From assembly GCF_019740335.1 (NCBI RefSeq), contig NZ_JAHXZS010000009.1, positions 1 through 64,000 on the forward strand: a DNA stretch of 64,000 nt, written 5' to 3'. Of this stretch, positions 42,890-52,280 are shown in pieces. The notes beneath the pieces were generated by a model. That model was not told the DNA's origin. It saw nothing but the letters and a program-made list of their open reading frames with translations, and ran no database searches. Every line of letters starts with the position of its first letter. Positions within the stretch are counted from its first letter, which is position 1. A program made the position numbers and the translations under genes. Origin of the DNA: Alteraquisediminimonas sediminicola. Its GTDB lineage: Bacteria > Pseudomonadota > Alphaproteobacteria > Sphingomonadales > Sphingomonadaceae.

Positions 42890-44290
42890 TCAAGCGTTGA
42901 TATATTTATCGAGCGTCTGGTGGAAATGCCGGATGCGGATTTCCTGATAGTCGCCGAGTTCGACATTGCCATTTTTCGAGCATTTCAGCCCTTCATGGGT
43001 CAGTTCCATATTGGTCATGTCTTGATCGACCACCGCGCCCAGCACGCCGAGTTCCGGCGCATCGGCCCAAGTTTCGCTATCAGACAACAGGTGCATCGGG
43101 ACGCTGCGCGGATGCGGCTTGCCCTCTGGCACGCGGGCAATGACGCGGACTTCCATCAGGCAATGGTCCGCATCCGGCCACGGACGCCAGCGATAGACGA
43201 TGTTCGGCATGAACCCGCCCCAAGGCGCGGTGTTCGGGAAGATGTTGTACACCAGCGCATCCAGCAATTCGGATTCCGAGACCTTGCTGTAATCGCCGCC
43301 AAAGGCGCGGGTCGAGGCTTCGCGCATCGCTTCGCCAAGGGCGAGACGGGCGCTTTTGCCCTCCGGCACATGGACATTGTACTGATCCTTGTCCGGATCG
43401 TAATTATCGGACGAACGGCCATTATATTTGACGAATTCGTCGACGATCCATTGTTCCGATTTGCCATTCGCATTGACGTGCGGCGAGATGGTGCCGAACG
43501 GCGTGTAATTGACGTTCACATGATCGCCGAGGATATTATAGGCGGCGTTGGCATCGCCCGTGAACGGCATCAATTGCGGGTGGGTGACATAGGCGTGGTA
43601 TGATTCCATGAAGGCTTCCATGGTAATCTTCCAGTTCGCCTTCACGACCTTGCCGACCCATGCCACGGTCACGCAATCTTCATGACGCCATTGCTTGAAA
43701 TGTTCGGGCAGGGGGGCGAGATATTCCTCAAGGCTCGGCCCTTCGGCGGCATCGCGGACGAAGATATAACCGCCCCATGTGCCGACCGAGGCTTCCGGCA
43801 ATTGCATCTTCTTGTCGCTCAGATGACCGAAGTCCCAGCGGCACGGAATATTCTTGAGCGTGCCATCGGTATTCCATGCAAAGCCATGGAACGGGCAGGC
43901 GAATTGATCGGCAAAGCCGCTGTCCGTGGTCAATTTGCGACCGCGATGGAGGCAGACATTATGGAACGCCTTAACGCTGCCATCTTCCTGCCGCACGAGC
44001 AGATAGGAACGGCCCGCGTTTTCATAGGTCACATAATCGCCCGCATCGGGCATTTCTTCGTTGCGCGCGGCGAACTGCCAGACGTTGGGCCACATCTTTT
44101 CCACTTCGAGCTGGAAAAAGGCGGGGTCATAAAAACGCTTGGCATCAATCGGGTCGGAACCAAGATATTGATACTGGTCTTCCGACATGAATGCGGGTGG
44201 TTGAATGGAATCCTGTTGCAGGATGTCGTCCCAGCCCGGCCCGGGGCAACGGGGGGTATTTTCGGATAAGTTCGGGTCGCGGTCGGCCAT
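42890..44290 (-). CDS. Rieske non-heme iron oxygenase alpha subunit 3 (family C)
   Basis: A 466-residue oxygenase with Rieske ligands Cys113/His115 and Cys132/His135 and catalytic-site Glu229, His232, His237 (MESYHAYVTH). The N-terminal NYQYLG-like segment (DQYQYLGSDPI), RQEDGSVKAF and the ending NYQE-RIRH-HQ-LDKYIN match the gene at 53495, its family C partner. The start at 44290 has an AGGAGAAGGA site. It is first in the operon with oxygenase 2. Confidence 0.93.
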   Translation of the reverse strand: MADRDPNLSENTPRCPGPGWDDILQQDSIQPPAFMSEDQYQYLGSDPIDAKRFYDPAFFQLEVEKMWPNVWQFAARNEEMPDAGDYVTYENAGRSYLLVRQEDGSVKAFHNVCLHRGRKLTTDSGFADQFACPFHGFAWNTDGTLKNIPCRWDFGHLSDKKMQLPEASVGTWGGYIFVRDAAEGPSLEEYLAPLPEHFKQWRHEDCVTVAWVGKVVKANWKITMEAFMESYHAYVTHPQLMPFTGDANAAYNILGDHVNVNYTPFGTISPHVNANGKSEQWIVDEFVKYNGRSSDNYDPDKDQYNVHVPEGKSARLALGEAMREASTRAFGGDYSKVSESELLDALVYNIFPNTAPWGGFMPNIVYRWRPWPDADHCLMEVRVIARVPEGKPHPRSVPMHLLSDSETWADAPELGVLGAVVDQDMTNMELTHEGLKCSKNGNVELGDYQEIRIRHFHQTLDKYINA

Positions 44291-44463
44291 GATAGATCCT
44301 TCTCCTGCTTGTCGCTTAAGCAGCAAATCTCACGACACGGCCTTGAGGGTCTTGACCTGAATCAATTAACACCCCTCAGAAGTCCTGACATTTTGGATAG
44401 GGTCTGGTTAAAGTAACAGGATAAGCTGCCTGTTTTTGTCGAGGCGGCAGGTGCCGGACATTA

Positions 44464-44503
44464 AAAAAACCCACCCCCGAACATTGCCGGGAGTGGGTTT
44501 TTT
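44464..44503 (-). terminator. Rho-independent terminator after the SDR at 44525
   Basis: ACCCAC-CCCCG pairs with CGGG-GTGGGT around the loop at ~44480-44487. Read on the minus strand the stem is followed by TTTTTTT. The remaining 44291-44463 holds no gene and should contain the promoter of the oxygenase 3/2 operon. Confidence 0.85.
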
Positions 44504-44524
44504 GTCTTGCGAGGCGAATTGAGC

Positions 44525-45286
44525 TTAGAAGCGCACGCCCTTGGTATAGCCGCCGTCGATCACGACATTGGCGCCCGTGGTGTAGGACGATGCCGGGCTG
44601 GCGAGGAAGACGACGGTCCGCGCCACTTCTTCCGGACCACCCCAACGACCCATCGCAAACGCGGCTTCGGTCGCGTTGTAGAGATCGGGGGCGAGTTCCT
44701 TCAGGGCTTCCCAATTGCCGCCCGGGAATTTGATCGGACCCGGCGAGACAACGTTGATGCGGATGCCCTTGGGGGCGAGTGCCTGACCAAGCTGCTTCGA
44801 ATAGGTCAGCAGCGCCGCCTTGATCGAATTATAACCCTGCGGGACGATGAAGGTTTCGAGCGCCGCCGTGCTGGAGATGAAAACGACCGCGCCTTCACCC
44901 GACTTTTCGAGATAGGGTTCAAGCGTTTCGACGCCGTTCACGGCACCCATCACGTCATAATCGAACGACTTCTGCCAGTCGCCGGTCGCGCCTGCGCCCG
45001 AGGTCGATACCATCGGCACGAAAATGTCGCAGCCACCGAGCTTTTCAGCCGCGCTCTTCAGCCATGCCTTGTACGCGTCTGCGCCGGATTCATAATCAAA
45101 GGCTTCGCCGATGATCTTGGTGCCGAACTTGGAGGCGGCGGCGACGGTTTCGGCGACCTGTTCCGGGTTGCGCGAGAAAAAGGCGACGTCCGCGCCTTCC
45201 TTGGCGAAAATTTCGACCGTGGCACGGCCAATGCCGCGGCTGCCGCCGGTGAGGATAACTTTTTTGCCCTTGAGTCCGAGATCCAT
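44525..45286 (-). CDS. SDR-family NAD(P)-dependent oxidoreductase
   Basis: A 253-residue short-chain dehydrogenase with TGGSRGIGRA near residue 13, a catalytic Ser (FISSTAA), YNSIK as Tyr/Lys, and the ending VVIDGGYTKGVRF. It has AAGGATAT before the ATG. It diverges from another SDR at 45426, with a 139-base shared control region. The reaction (alcohol/ketone) is inferred from family. Confidence 0.9.
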   Translation of the reverse strand: MDLGLKGKKVILTGGSRGIGRATVEIFAKEGADVAFFSRNPEQVAETVAAASKFGTKIIGEAFDYESGADAYKAWLKSAAEKLGGCDIFVPMVSTSGAGATGDWQKSFDYDVMGAVNGVETLEPYLEKSGEGAVVFISSTAALETFIVPQGYNSIKAALLTYSKQLGQALAPKGIRINVVSPGPIKFPGGNWEALKELAPDLYNATEAAFAMGRWGGPEEVARTVVFLASPASSYTTGANVVIDGGYTKGVRF

Positions 45287-45425
45287 TGCAATATCCTTAT
45301 GATGATAAACTGATGCCACTCCTTGCGGGCGCAGCCCTATCAAGGGCCACTCCCACTTATATCAGGATTGATGCATCGTCCGGCATGTTAGTCAGCGTGC
45401 AACTGAGATTAGCATGGAGAGTGAC
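45287..45425. promoter_or_regulatory. Divergent promoter region between two SDR genes
   Basis: 139 bases without a gene. GATGCATC (45370-45377) is a perfect 8-bp palindrome, and GTGCAACT lies at 45397-45404, 20 bases before the rightward start. Both are candidate regulator contacts. Confidence 0.4.
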
Positions 45426-46217
45426 ATGGGCAAGTTAGCAGGCAAAAAGGCCGTTATTCTGGGCGCGAGCAGCAAAGATAATATGGGCCAATATATTGCG
45501 CGCCGCTTTATGGCGGAAGGGGCGCAAGTCCTCGTCTCCGGGCGTAAGGCCGATATATTGCAGGCATTTGCCGAAGAAACCGGCTGTGAATGGACAACGT
45601 GCGATCTCACGAGCGAGGCGGACGTCAATAAGCTGGCCGATACGGCGGTGGAAAAATTGGGCGGCATCGACATTGCCATCAACGCCACCGGCTGGGGCTT
45701 GTTGAAACCGTTTCTTGAAACCACCCGCGCGGAAATCGATCAGATCACCGCGTTGCAATTTATTGGCCCAATGCAGTTTTTCCAGGCCATGATCCGCAAG
45801 ATGACGCATGGCGGCTCGATCATTCAGATCAGTTCGGCCACGGCGACGATCATGCTCGACAATCACGCTGCCTATATGGGCACCAAGGCCGGGACCGATC
45901 ATATCATCCGCTGCATCGCCAATGAATTTGGCAAGCAGGGCATCCGCGCCAATTCGATTTCGCCGGGCCTGACCGATACGCCGATGAATGCCGATGCCAA
46001 GGAAGTGCCGGGCCTGTTCGAAGCGTTCCTGCCGAGCTATCCGCTTGGCCGCATCGGCACGTCGGATGACATCGCCGCCGCCGCCGTATGGCTGTGCAGC
46101 GATGAGTGCTTCATGACCGGTGAAAATCTGCAGGTGAACGGCGGGCTGACCCTGCGTCGCAACCCGTCGCAGGATGAAATCAATGCTTCCGTCGCCAAGG
46201 CGATGGGACAGGCGTAA
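45426..46217 (+). CDS. SDR-family oxidoreductase with an extended glycine motif
   Basis: A 263-residue SDR with GASSKDNMGQYIAR in place of the classical TGxxxGIG. This longer motif resembles enoyl-ACP-reductase-type (divergent) SDRs. The catalytic YMGTK (Tyr/Lys) and SSATA are intact, and the C-terminus has a NPSQDEINASVAKAMGQA extension. The start at 45426 has GGAGAG upstream. It leads a rightward operon with a flavoprotein dehydrogenase and another SDR. Confidence 0.88.
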   Translation: MGKLAGKKAVILGASSKDNMGQYIARRFMAEGAQVLVSGRKADILQAFAEETGCEWTTCDLTSEADVNKLADTAVEKLGGIDIAINATGWGLLKPFLETTRAEIDQITALQFIGPMQFFQAMIRKMTHGGSIIQISSATATIMLDNHAAYMGTKAGTDHIIRCIANEFGKQGIRANSISPGLTDTPMNADAKEVPGLFEAFLPSYPLGRIGTSDDIAAAAVWLCSDECFMTGENLQVNGGLTLRRNPSQDEINASVAKAMGQA

Positions 46218-46231
46218 GAGAGGTTATTGAC

Positions 46232-47695
46232 ATGGTAACTGTGCCTTCAGCATTGAATGTGTCGGAAGTCGCGCAATGGAATCGCGAGGCGGATGTCGTC
46301 GTGATCGGCCAGGGCGTGGCGGGAACATGCGCGGCGCTGGAGGCGCATCGTAATGGGGCGGAGGTGCTGATCATCGAACGCGCGAGCGGCGGTGGCGGGG
46401 CGAGCGCCGTATCATCCGGCATTTTCTACCTTGGCGGCGGCACTGCCGTGCAACAGGCCTGTGGCTATGAAGATAGCCCGGAGGAAATGGCGAACTTCCT
46501 GATGGCCAGCACCGATCCGCTCGATCCGGTCGCGACCCGCCATTTCTGCGATGACAGCGTATCGCATTTCGATTGGCTGGAAGCACAGGGCGTGCCGTTT
46601 GAACGCACCAGCTTCAAGGGCAAGGCGGTGTTCCTCAACACCACCGAATGCCTGTTCTTCACCGGCAATGAAAAATCCTGGCCGTATAGCGCAGTGGCCA
46701 AGCCCGCGCCGCGCGGCCATAAGGTCGCCGGCACCGGCGAAAATGCGGGGGCAGTGTCGATGGCGCCGCTGCTGCAACGCTGCGTCGATGAAGGCATTCC
46801 CGCCATATATGACAGCAATGTCACGGCATTGGTGCAGGATGACAGCGGGCGCGTTGTGGGCGTGCAAGTCAAGCAGCCGGAAGGCGTGCTCCATATCCGC
46901 GCGCGGCGTGGCGTGATCATCGCGGCGGGCAGTTTCAACCTCAATCGCGAGATGATTTTCGAAAATATCCCGTTGATGAGCGAAACCGCAGAACCGCTCG
47001 GTATTCCGAGCAATGACGGTGCAGGGGTGTTGCTCGGCCTGTCGGTCGGCGCGGCAACCAGTGCGATGGACGGGGTCATCCCGACCGCCTCCATCTATCC
47101 GCCGGGCCAGTTGATCAAGGGCATCATCGTCAACAATCGCGGCGAGCGCTTTGTCTCCGAAGACAGCTATCATGGGCGGACCGCGTGTTTCGTCATGGAG
47201 CAGCCGAACCAGACGGCGTATCTGATCGTGGATTCCGAGATTTTCGCGTATCCCGAAATAACCTCGGCGCGGCATGAACTGGTCGATGGCTGGGAAACGA
47301 TCGCGGAAATGGAGGCGGGGTTGAACCTGCCTGTCGGTTCCTTGGTGCAGACCATGGCCGATTATAACGCGGATGCGGCGGCGGGTAAGGACAGGCTGCT
47401 GCACAAGCAGGCGGAATGGCTGAAGCCATTGGACAAAGGGCCATATGCGGCCTTTGACATTTCGTTCAACAAGTCGATCTATTTGTTCATCACCTTGGGC
47501 GGGCTGAAAACCGGCGGCAATGGCGAAGTCCATGACCGGCTGGGTTCGCCCATTCCCGGCCTTTATGCAGTGGGGGCTAGCGCCGCCCATATCCCGCGCA
47601 CGGGCAAGGCCTATGCCAGCGGGTTAAGCCTCGGGCCGGGGTCCTATTTCGGACGGCGTGCCGGTCGTCATGCTGCCGGTGCGAATTGGTCATGA
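46232..47695 (+). CDS. FAD-dependent dehydrogenase, fumarate reductase/3-ketosteroid dehydrogenase-like
   Basis: A 487-residue flavoprotein with the dinucleotide motif VVVIGQGVAGTCAALEA and SGGGGASAVSSG near the N-terminus, a RGVIIAAGSFNLNREM segment, and a C-terminal FAD loop (GLYAVGASAAH; SGLSLGPGSYFGRRAG). The family removes or adds hydrogen at activated C-C bonds, as in ketosteroid-1-dehydrogenases. It fits desaturation of a cyclic ketone intermediate; this is inference. It overlaps the next SDR by 4 bases. Confidence 0.9.
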   Translation: MVTVPSALNVSEVAQWNREADVVVIGQGVAGTCAALEAHRNGAEVLIIERASGGGGASAVSSGIFYLGGGTAVQQACGYEDSPEEMANFLMASTDPLDPVATRHFCDDSVSHFDWLEAQGVPFERTSFKGKAVFLNTTECLFFTGNEKSWPYSAVAKPAPRGHKVAGTGENAGAVSMAPLLQRCVDEGIPAIYDSNVTALVQDDSGRVVGVQVKQPEGVLHIRARRGVIIAAGSFNLNREMIFENIPLMSETAEPLGIPSNDGAGVLLGLSVGAATSAMDGVIPTASIYPPGQLIKGIIVNNRGERFVSEDSYHGRTACFVMEQPNQTAYLIVDSEIFAYPEITSARHELVDGWETIAEMEAGLNLPVGSLVQTMADYNADAAAGKDRLLHKQAEWLKPLDKGPYAAFDISFNKSIYLFITLGGLKTGGNGEVHDRLGSPIPGLYAVGASAAHIPRTGKAYASGLSLGPGSYFGRRAGRHAAGANWS

Positions 47696-48447
47696 GCGAA
47701 GAGTTTAAGGGCAAGGTTGCCTTCATCACCGGCGGTGGATCGGGCATCGGCAAGGCCGTGGCCCTGTCGCTGGGCGCGCAAGGGGCGCGGGTCGCGGTCT
47801 GTGATCGCGCCATCGCTCAGGCCGAGGCCGTTGCCGCCGATATTCGCGCCGCCGGGGGCGAGGCACTGGCCATCGCCTGTGATGTGAGCGTGGAGGCCGA
47901 GGTCGAGGCCGCGCTGGCATTGGTGGTGGAACGCTTTGGCGGGCTTGATCTTGCGGTCAATAATGCCGGGATTGCCAGTTGTGATCTGCCGTTGGTCGAA
48001 CAGTCGCTTGAACAGTTCGAACGGGTGATCGGCGTCAATCTTCGGGGCGTGTGGCTGTGCCTGCGTCGTGAAATGGCGTTGATGGTCACGGGTGGCGGCG
48101 GTTCCATCGTCAACACCGCATCGGCGCTGGGGCTGACGGCCTTGCCCAATGGATCGGAATATATTGCGGCCAAACATGGCGTTGTCGGCCTGACCAAGGC
48201 GGCGGCGACCGAGGTTTCGGCCAAGGGCGTGCGCGTCAATGCGGTTTGCCCCGGTGTGATCGAAACGCCGCTCACCCATCATGCGACCACTGATCCTGAA
48301 TATGGGGTGGCGCTCAAGGCATTGCACCCGATTGGCCGGATCGGTCAGGCGCAAGAAATTGCCGATGCAATTTTGTGGCTGTTGTCGCCGCGTTCTTCAT
48401 TCGTGACAGGCACGGCCGTGCCAGTCGATGGTGGTTGGACGATCTGA
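47692..48447 (+). CDS. SDR-family NAD(P)-dependent oxidoreductase
   Basis: A 251-residue SDR with TGGGSGIGKA near residue 15, NNAG, NTASA and YIAAKHG (catalytic Tyr/Lys), and a normal VPVDGGWTI end. It starts at 47692 in ATGA overlap with the flavoprotein stop. It closes the rightward SDR-flavoprotein-SDR operon before a bidirectional terminator. Confidence 0.92.
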   Translation: MSEEFKGKVAFITGGGSGIGKAVALSLGAQGARVAVCDRAIAQAEAVAADIRAAGGEALAIACDVSVEAEVEAALALVVERFGGLDLAVNNAGIASCDLPLVEQSLEQFERVIGVNLRGVWLCLRREMALMVTGGGGSIVNTASALGLTALPNGSEYIAAKHGVVGLTKAAATEVSAKGVRVNAVCPGVIETPLTHHATTDPEYGVALKALHPIGRIGQAQEIADAILWLLSPRSSFVTGTAVPVDGGWTI

Positions 48448-48457
48448 TCAAACATAA

Positions 48458-48483
48458 ACCCGGCGGGGATGAACCCGCCGGGT
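48458..48483. terminator. Bidirectional hairpin between convergent genes
   Basis: ACCCGGCGGG (48458-48467) and CCCGCCGGGT (48474-48483) form a perfect 10-bp stem with a 6-nt loop. U-runs are weak (ATTACGCTT; on the other strand TTATGTTT). It sits exactly between the convergent SDR and acyl-CoA synthetase. Confidence 0.75.
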
Positions 48484-48490
48484 ATTACGC

Positions 48491-50125
48491 TTAACCTTCA
48501 ATCTTTTTGGTGACATCCGCCCGCAGCATGTCCTTGCGGATCTTGCCGGAGGCAGTGCGCGGGAAGTCCGTCACGAATTCAAAGCGCTCGGGAATCTTCT
48601 GCTTGGCAAGACCCGAAGCTTCGACATGCGCGGCAAGGCCCGCGGCATCGACCGACTGGCCATCGCGCAGGATCACATACGCGCAAATGCCTTCGCCCAG
48701 ACGCGGGTGTGGCATGGCGACGACCGCCGTTTCCAGCACGGCTGGGTGGGTGTGCAGCACGTCCTCGATTTCCTTGGCGCTGATATTTTCGCCGCCACGG
48801 ATGATCAAATCCTTCTTGCGCCCGGTGATGGTGAGCGCGCCTTGTGCCGACACGGTGCCAAGGTCGCCGGTGCGGAAATAGCCATCCGAGGTGATCGCAT
48901 CCGCCGTTTGCTGCTGATCGGCATAGCCGAGGAACATTGCCGGGCCACGCGCGAGAATTTCGCCCTCTTGCCCGGTCGGCACATCCTGATCGCGATCGTC
49001 GACGATCCGCACGTCATAATCAATGATCGCGCCATCGGTGGTCGCGGCCAGCGCCATATCGGCGCGGGCGGGATAGCCGAGAGTGACGAGTGGCACTTCG
49101 GAACTGCCGAACACTCGGAAGGCGGCGCAGTTCGCAAAGGCCTTGATTGCGGACGGGATGACATCTGGCGGCACGGCTGCGCCGCCACAGGCGAAGAATT
49201 TGAGCGAGGGCAGGCGGGTGCCGGCGGCGCTCGCGGCATTGGCCAATTCCGTGAGGAACGGTGTCGCGCCGACGGTGCCGGTGATCTGGTGCTGTTCGAT
49301 CAGCGCCAGCGCATCCTTGGTATTCCACACTTCCATCAGCACCGTGCGCGTCTGGGCGATCAGCGGCAGTTCAAGGCCATTGGCATAGCCGCTGACATGG
49401 GTGACGGGCGATGGCATGATGATCGCATCGCCGGGGGCAATGCCCCAATGCTGCTGGGTCATCCGCAAGACGCGATTGAGGGTGTTGTGGCTGTGCAGCA
49501 CGCCCTTGGGGCGGCCAGTGGTGCCGGATGTGTACAACAGCATCTTGATCGCCCCGGCATCGACCTTGGGCCGATTGAACGGGCGACCGCGCCCCTTGGC
49601 GATCAGGGCTTCATAGTCGTTGTCACCAGTGCCGCGCACTGTCACGATATGCTGCAAGGCAGGCAGTTCCGGGCGCAGGCGTTCGGCCATGGCCGCAAAA
49701 TCATAATTGCGAAAAGAACTGGCGACGAAAAACACCTTGGAACCGCAATCGCCGAGCATCATTCCGACTTCATGGTCGCGATAGATCGGGACGATCGGGT
49801 TGATAATCAAACCGGACATCGAACATGCGAGGTTGATGACGGCGGCTTCGATCCAGTTCGGGGTCTGGAAGCTGACGACATCGCCGGGGACAAGGCCCAT
49901 ATCCGCAAGCGAGACGGACAATGCCTCGGCATCGCGCAGCAATTCTGCCCGGGTCATCCGGGTATCGCCCGCGATAAATGCGACGAATTCGGGATCGGCT
50001 GCCGTAAGCGCATAGGCCAGATCGGCGATGGTTTTGTCCGCCCAAGCGCCATTTTGCGCGTAAGCCTGGTGATGCGGGGCGGGGAGATTGAGCCATGCCC
50101 AAGGTGCGTTCATTTGCCTTGTCAT
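48491..50125 (-). CDS. AMP-dependent acyl-CoA synthetase (cyclohexanecarboxylate/medium-chain ligase-like)
   Basis: A 544-residue ANL-superfamily ligase: P-loop YTSGTTGRPKGVLHSH (~195-212), a core GSSEVPLVT, the hinge GRKKDLIIRGGENIS and the C-terminal catalytic Lys in SGKIRKD. It converts a carboxylic acid, ATP and CoA to acyl-CoA. In this cluster it would activate an acid for the crotonase and hydroxyacyl-CoA dehydrogenase. An alternative start is the ATG at 50113. It diverges from Rieske oxygenase 4. Confidence 0.92.
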   Translation of the reverse strand: MTRQMNAPWAWLNLPAPHHQAYAQNGAWADKTIADLAYALTAADPEFVAFIAGDTRMTRAELLRDAEALSVSLADMGLVPGDVVSFQTPNWIEAAVINLACSMSGLIINPIVPIYRDHEVGMMLGDCGSKVFFVASSFRNYDFAAMAERLRPELPALQHIVTVRGTGDNDYEALIAKGRGRPFNRPKVDAGAIKMLLYTSGTTGRPKGVLHSHNTLNRVLRMTQQHWGIAPGDAIIMPSPVTHVSGYANGLELPLIAQTRTVLMEVWNTKDALALIEQHQITGTVGATPFLTELANAASAAGTRLPSLKFFACGGAAVPPDVIPSAIKAFANCAAFRVFGSSEVPLVTLGYPARADMALAATTDGAIIDYDVRIVDDRDQDVPTGQEGEILARGPAMFLGYADQQQTADAITSDGYFRTGDLGTVSAQGALTITGRKKDLIIRGGENISAKEIEDVLHTHPAVLETAVVAMPHPRLGEGICAYVILRDGQSVDAAGLAAHVEASGLAKQKIPERFEFVTDFPRTASGKIRKDMLRADVTKKIEG

Positions 50126-50316
50126 CCTGTCCTTGCGTGCTGCAAATCTTGGTAGGTCCTCATTATATGAGGATCAACCCGGTCGTTACTGCCCGAACAT
50201 ACACCGCAGCACTAGTTGTGACAAAAGCGAGGATGCACCTGTTACCTCTCGCAGCTTGTCCGTTGCTGCTGCCAATGCTCCAAGGATGCGCATAACAATT
50301 TATAAGGAGTGGCGCG
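50126..50316. promoter_or_regulatory. Divergent promoter region between acyl-CoA synthetase and oxygenase 4
   Basis: 191 bases with no gene. GCACCTGTTAC near 50237 resembles GCACCTGTAAC near 33478, and GCAGCACTAGTT near 50205 resembles GCTGCACTAATT near 20168. A TAAGGAG site precedes the oxygenase start. Confidence 0.35.
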
Positions 50317-51489
50317 ATGGATCGCCCTGAAATCGGCTTGGCGGCTGAAAAGTTGCTCGATTATGTCGAGAACGACACGACCTTCATGGCGGATAAGGTG
50401 ATGTCGGTGCCGACCTGGTCCTATGTCGATGCCGATCAATGGGGCGCGGAGATGGAACTCATCTTCAAGCGCGTGCCGTTGATGCTCGCACTCACCTGCG
50501 AAATGCCGAACCCCGGCGACTACAAGGCGATGGAAGCCGCAGGTTCGCCGGTGCTGATCAACAGGGACAAAACAGGGGTTGTTCGCGCATTTCTCAATGT
50601 TTGTTCGCACCGCGCGGCGCCGCTGGCAGCGGATGGCCATGGCAATTGCGCGCGCTTCACCTGTATTTATCATGGCTGGACCTATGCGCAGGATGGCAAG
50701 CTGCTGGCCATCGCCGATCGCGCCAAATTCGGTGATGTCGATAAGCACGGCCTCGGCTTGTGCGAACTGCCATGCGAAGAAAAGAACGGCATGATATTCG
50801 TGTGCCTGACGCCGAATGCGCCGCTGGATGTGGACGCTTATTATGGCGGTCTGCTGAAAGATTACGCGGATGTCGGGTTCAAGGATTGGACGTTCATGGG
50901 CAGCCGGGTGATCGAGGGCGCGAATTGGAAGATCGCGTTTGACGGCTATCTCGAAGGCTATCATTTCGCATCGCTGCACCCGGAAACGATCTTCCCGCGC
51001 ACCCCGTCGAACGTCATGCATTATGAAGGTTTCGGTCCGAATATGCGGATCGGCTTTCCGCAGCGCTCGATTGTCAAATTGCGGGATATTCCGCGCGAGG
51101 AATGGGGGCAGCATGAAAATGACGGGTTCGATTTTGTCCGCATTTTCTTCCCGAATGTGTCCATTTTTCTGGCGCCGGAAATCGCGCAGATCGCCCAGCT
51201 TTTCCCCGGACCGACGCCGGACAAGAACCGGACCGTGCTGATGTATGCGCGTAAAGAACCAATCCGCGATGAAGAGGACCGCGCCGCGGTGGAAACGATG
51301 ATGAACTTCCTACGCGATGTGACCTATAATGAGGATTATGTTGTCGGCCTGTCCATTCAAAAGGGGCTGGAATCAGGCGCGCATGATGATCTGGTCTTTG
51401 GCCGGAATGAACGCGGCAACCAGTATTTCCACGAATGGTTGAACTGGTATCTGCAAGATGATCCCACCATGCCAAGGCCAGTGATGTGA
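50317..51489 (+). CDS. Rieske non-heme iron oxygenase alpha subunit 4 (family B)
   Basis: A 390-residue oxygenase with Rieske ligands Cys96/His98 and Cys116/His119 and catalytic-site Glu213, His216, His221 (LEGYHFASLH). It is the family B paralogue of the gene at 41688, sharing LPLMLALT-like, GNCARF and FGRNERGNQYFHEW segments. It leads a tight operon with a TIM-barrel protein (GTGA overlap) and an EthD protein (ATGA overlap). Confidence 0.94.
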   Translation: MDRPEIGLAAEKLLDYVENDTTFMADKVMSVPTWSYVDADQWGAEMELIFKRVPLMLALTCEMPNPGDYKAMEAAGSPVLINRDKTGVVRAFLNVCSHRAAPLAADGHGNCARFTCIYHGWTYAQDGKLLAIADRAKFGDVDKHGLGLCELPCEEKNGMIFVCLTPNAPLDVDAYYGGLLKDYADVGFKDWTFMGSRVIEGANWKIAFDGYLEGYHFASLHPETIFPRTPSNVMHYEGFGPNMRIGFPQRSIVKLRDIPREEWGQHENDGFDFVRIFFPNVSIFLAPEIAQIAQLFPGPTPDKNRTVLMYARKEPIRDEEDRAAVETMMNFLRDVTYNEDYVVGLSIQKGLESGAHDDLVFGRNERGNQYFHEWLNWYLQDDPTMPRPVM

Positions 51490-52280
51490 ACAAAATCTCT
51501 TTTGCATCCGGCATTGTGCCGGAATTCGGCCCGATTGATACGGTGCGCGCTGCCGCCGCAGGGCAATTCGATGCGGTTGGCCTTTGGGTCGAGCCGCCGG
51601 AATGGACCGGCCAGACGATCCGCGACGTGCGTTCGGCGCTTGCGGATACGGGGCTGGAATTGCTCGATGCCGAAGTGTTCTGGCTGAAACCCGGCTATGA
51701 CATGGACCAGCATTTGCGCGGTATCGACATTGCGGCAGAGCTTGGGGCCAAGAATATCCTGTGCGTGTCGTCCGAACCCGATATGGCGGTGACGGCGGAT
51801 TGGCTGGCGGCGCTGTGCCGCCATGCGGAGGGGCCAGGCATTCGGGTGGCGCTGGAGTTCGGTGTGTTTACCGAGGTGCGCAATCTCAAGATGGCGATGG
51901 GCGTACTGAATACTGTGGCGCATCCATTGGCGGCGTTGCTGATCGATCCGATCCATGTCGATCGTTCCGGCACGACGGTGGCCGAAATCGCCGCCGTGCC
52001 GCGCGAATTGCTGCCTTATGCGCAATTCTGCGATGCATCGGCGGACCGGCCAGACCCGAATGATTTTGCTGCGGTGATCGAGGATGCGATTGATCTGCGG
52101 CTGCAATGCGGGGAGGGCGTGTTGCCGCTGGCCGAGATGTTGCAGGCGCTGCCGCGCGACATCACGCTGAGTATTGAATTGCGGTCAAAGGCGCTGCGGG
52201 ACAATTATCCCGACCCGTGCGAACGGGCGAAAGCCGTCGCGCAAGTGACCCGCCGCTGGTTGGAGGCGCATGCCAAATGA
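51486..52280 (+). CDS. TIM-barrel sugar-phosphate isomerase/epimerase-like protein
   Basis: A 264-residue protein of the xylose isomerase-like/AP endonuclease 2 fold, with barrel strands FDAVGLWVE, LLDAEVFWL, NILCVSSE, VALEFGVF, LLIDPIHVDRSG and CDASADRPD carrying the Glu/Asp/His-type metal ligands. It starts with GTG at 51486 overlapping the oxygenase stop. Relatives isomerise sugars or inositols and act on ring-opened keto acids. The substrate here is unknown. Confidence 0.85.
   Translation: MNKISFASGIVPEFGPIDTVRAAAAGQFDAVGLWVEPPEWTGQTIRDVRSALADTGLELLDAEVFWLKPGYDMDQHLRGIDIAAELGAKNILCVSSEPDMAVTADWLAALCRHAEGPGIRVALEFGVFTEVRNLKMAMGVLNTVAHPLAALLIDPIHVDRSGTTVAEIAAVPRELLPYAQFCDASADRPDPNDFAAVIEDAIDLRLQCGEGVLPLAEMLQALPRDITLSIELRSKALRDNYPDPCERAKAVAQVTRRWLEAHAK

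Noticed and set aside
48626-50155. 509-residue plus-strand reading frame over the acyl-CoA synthetase
   Set aside because: The minus-strand ligase has all motifs of its family, and this frame has none.
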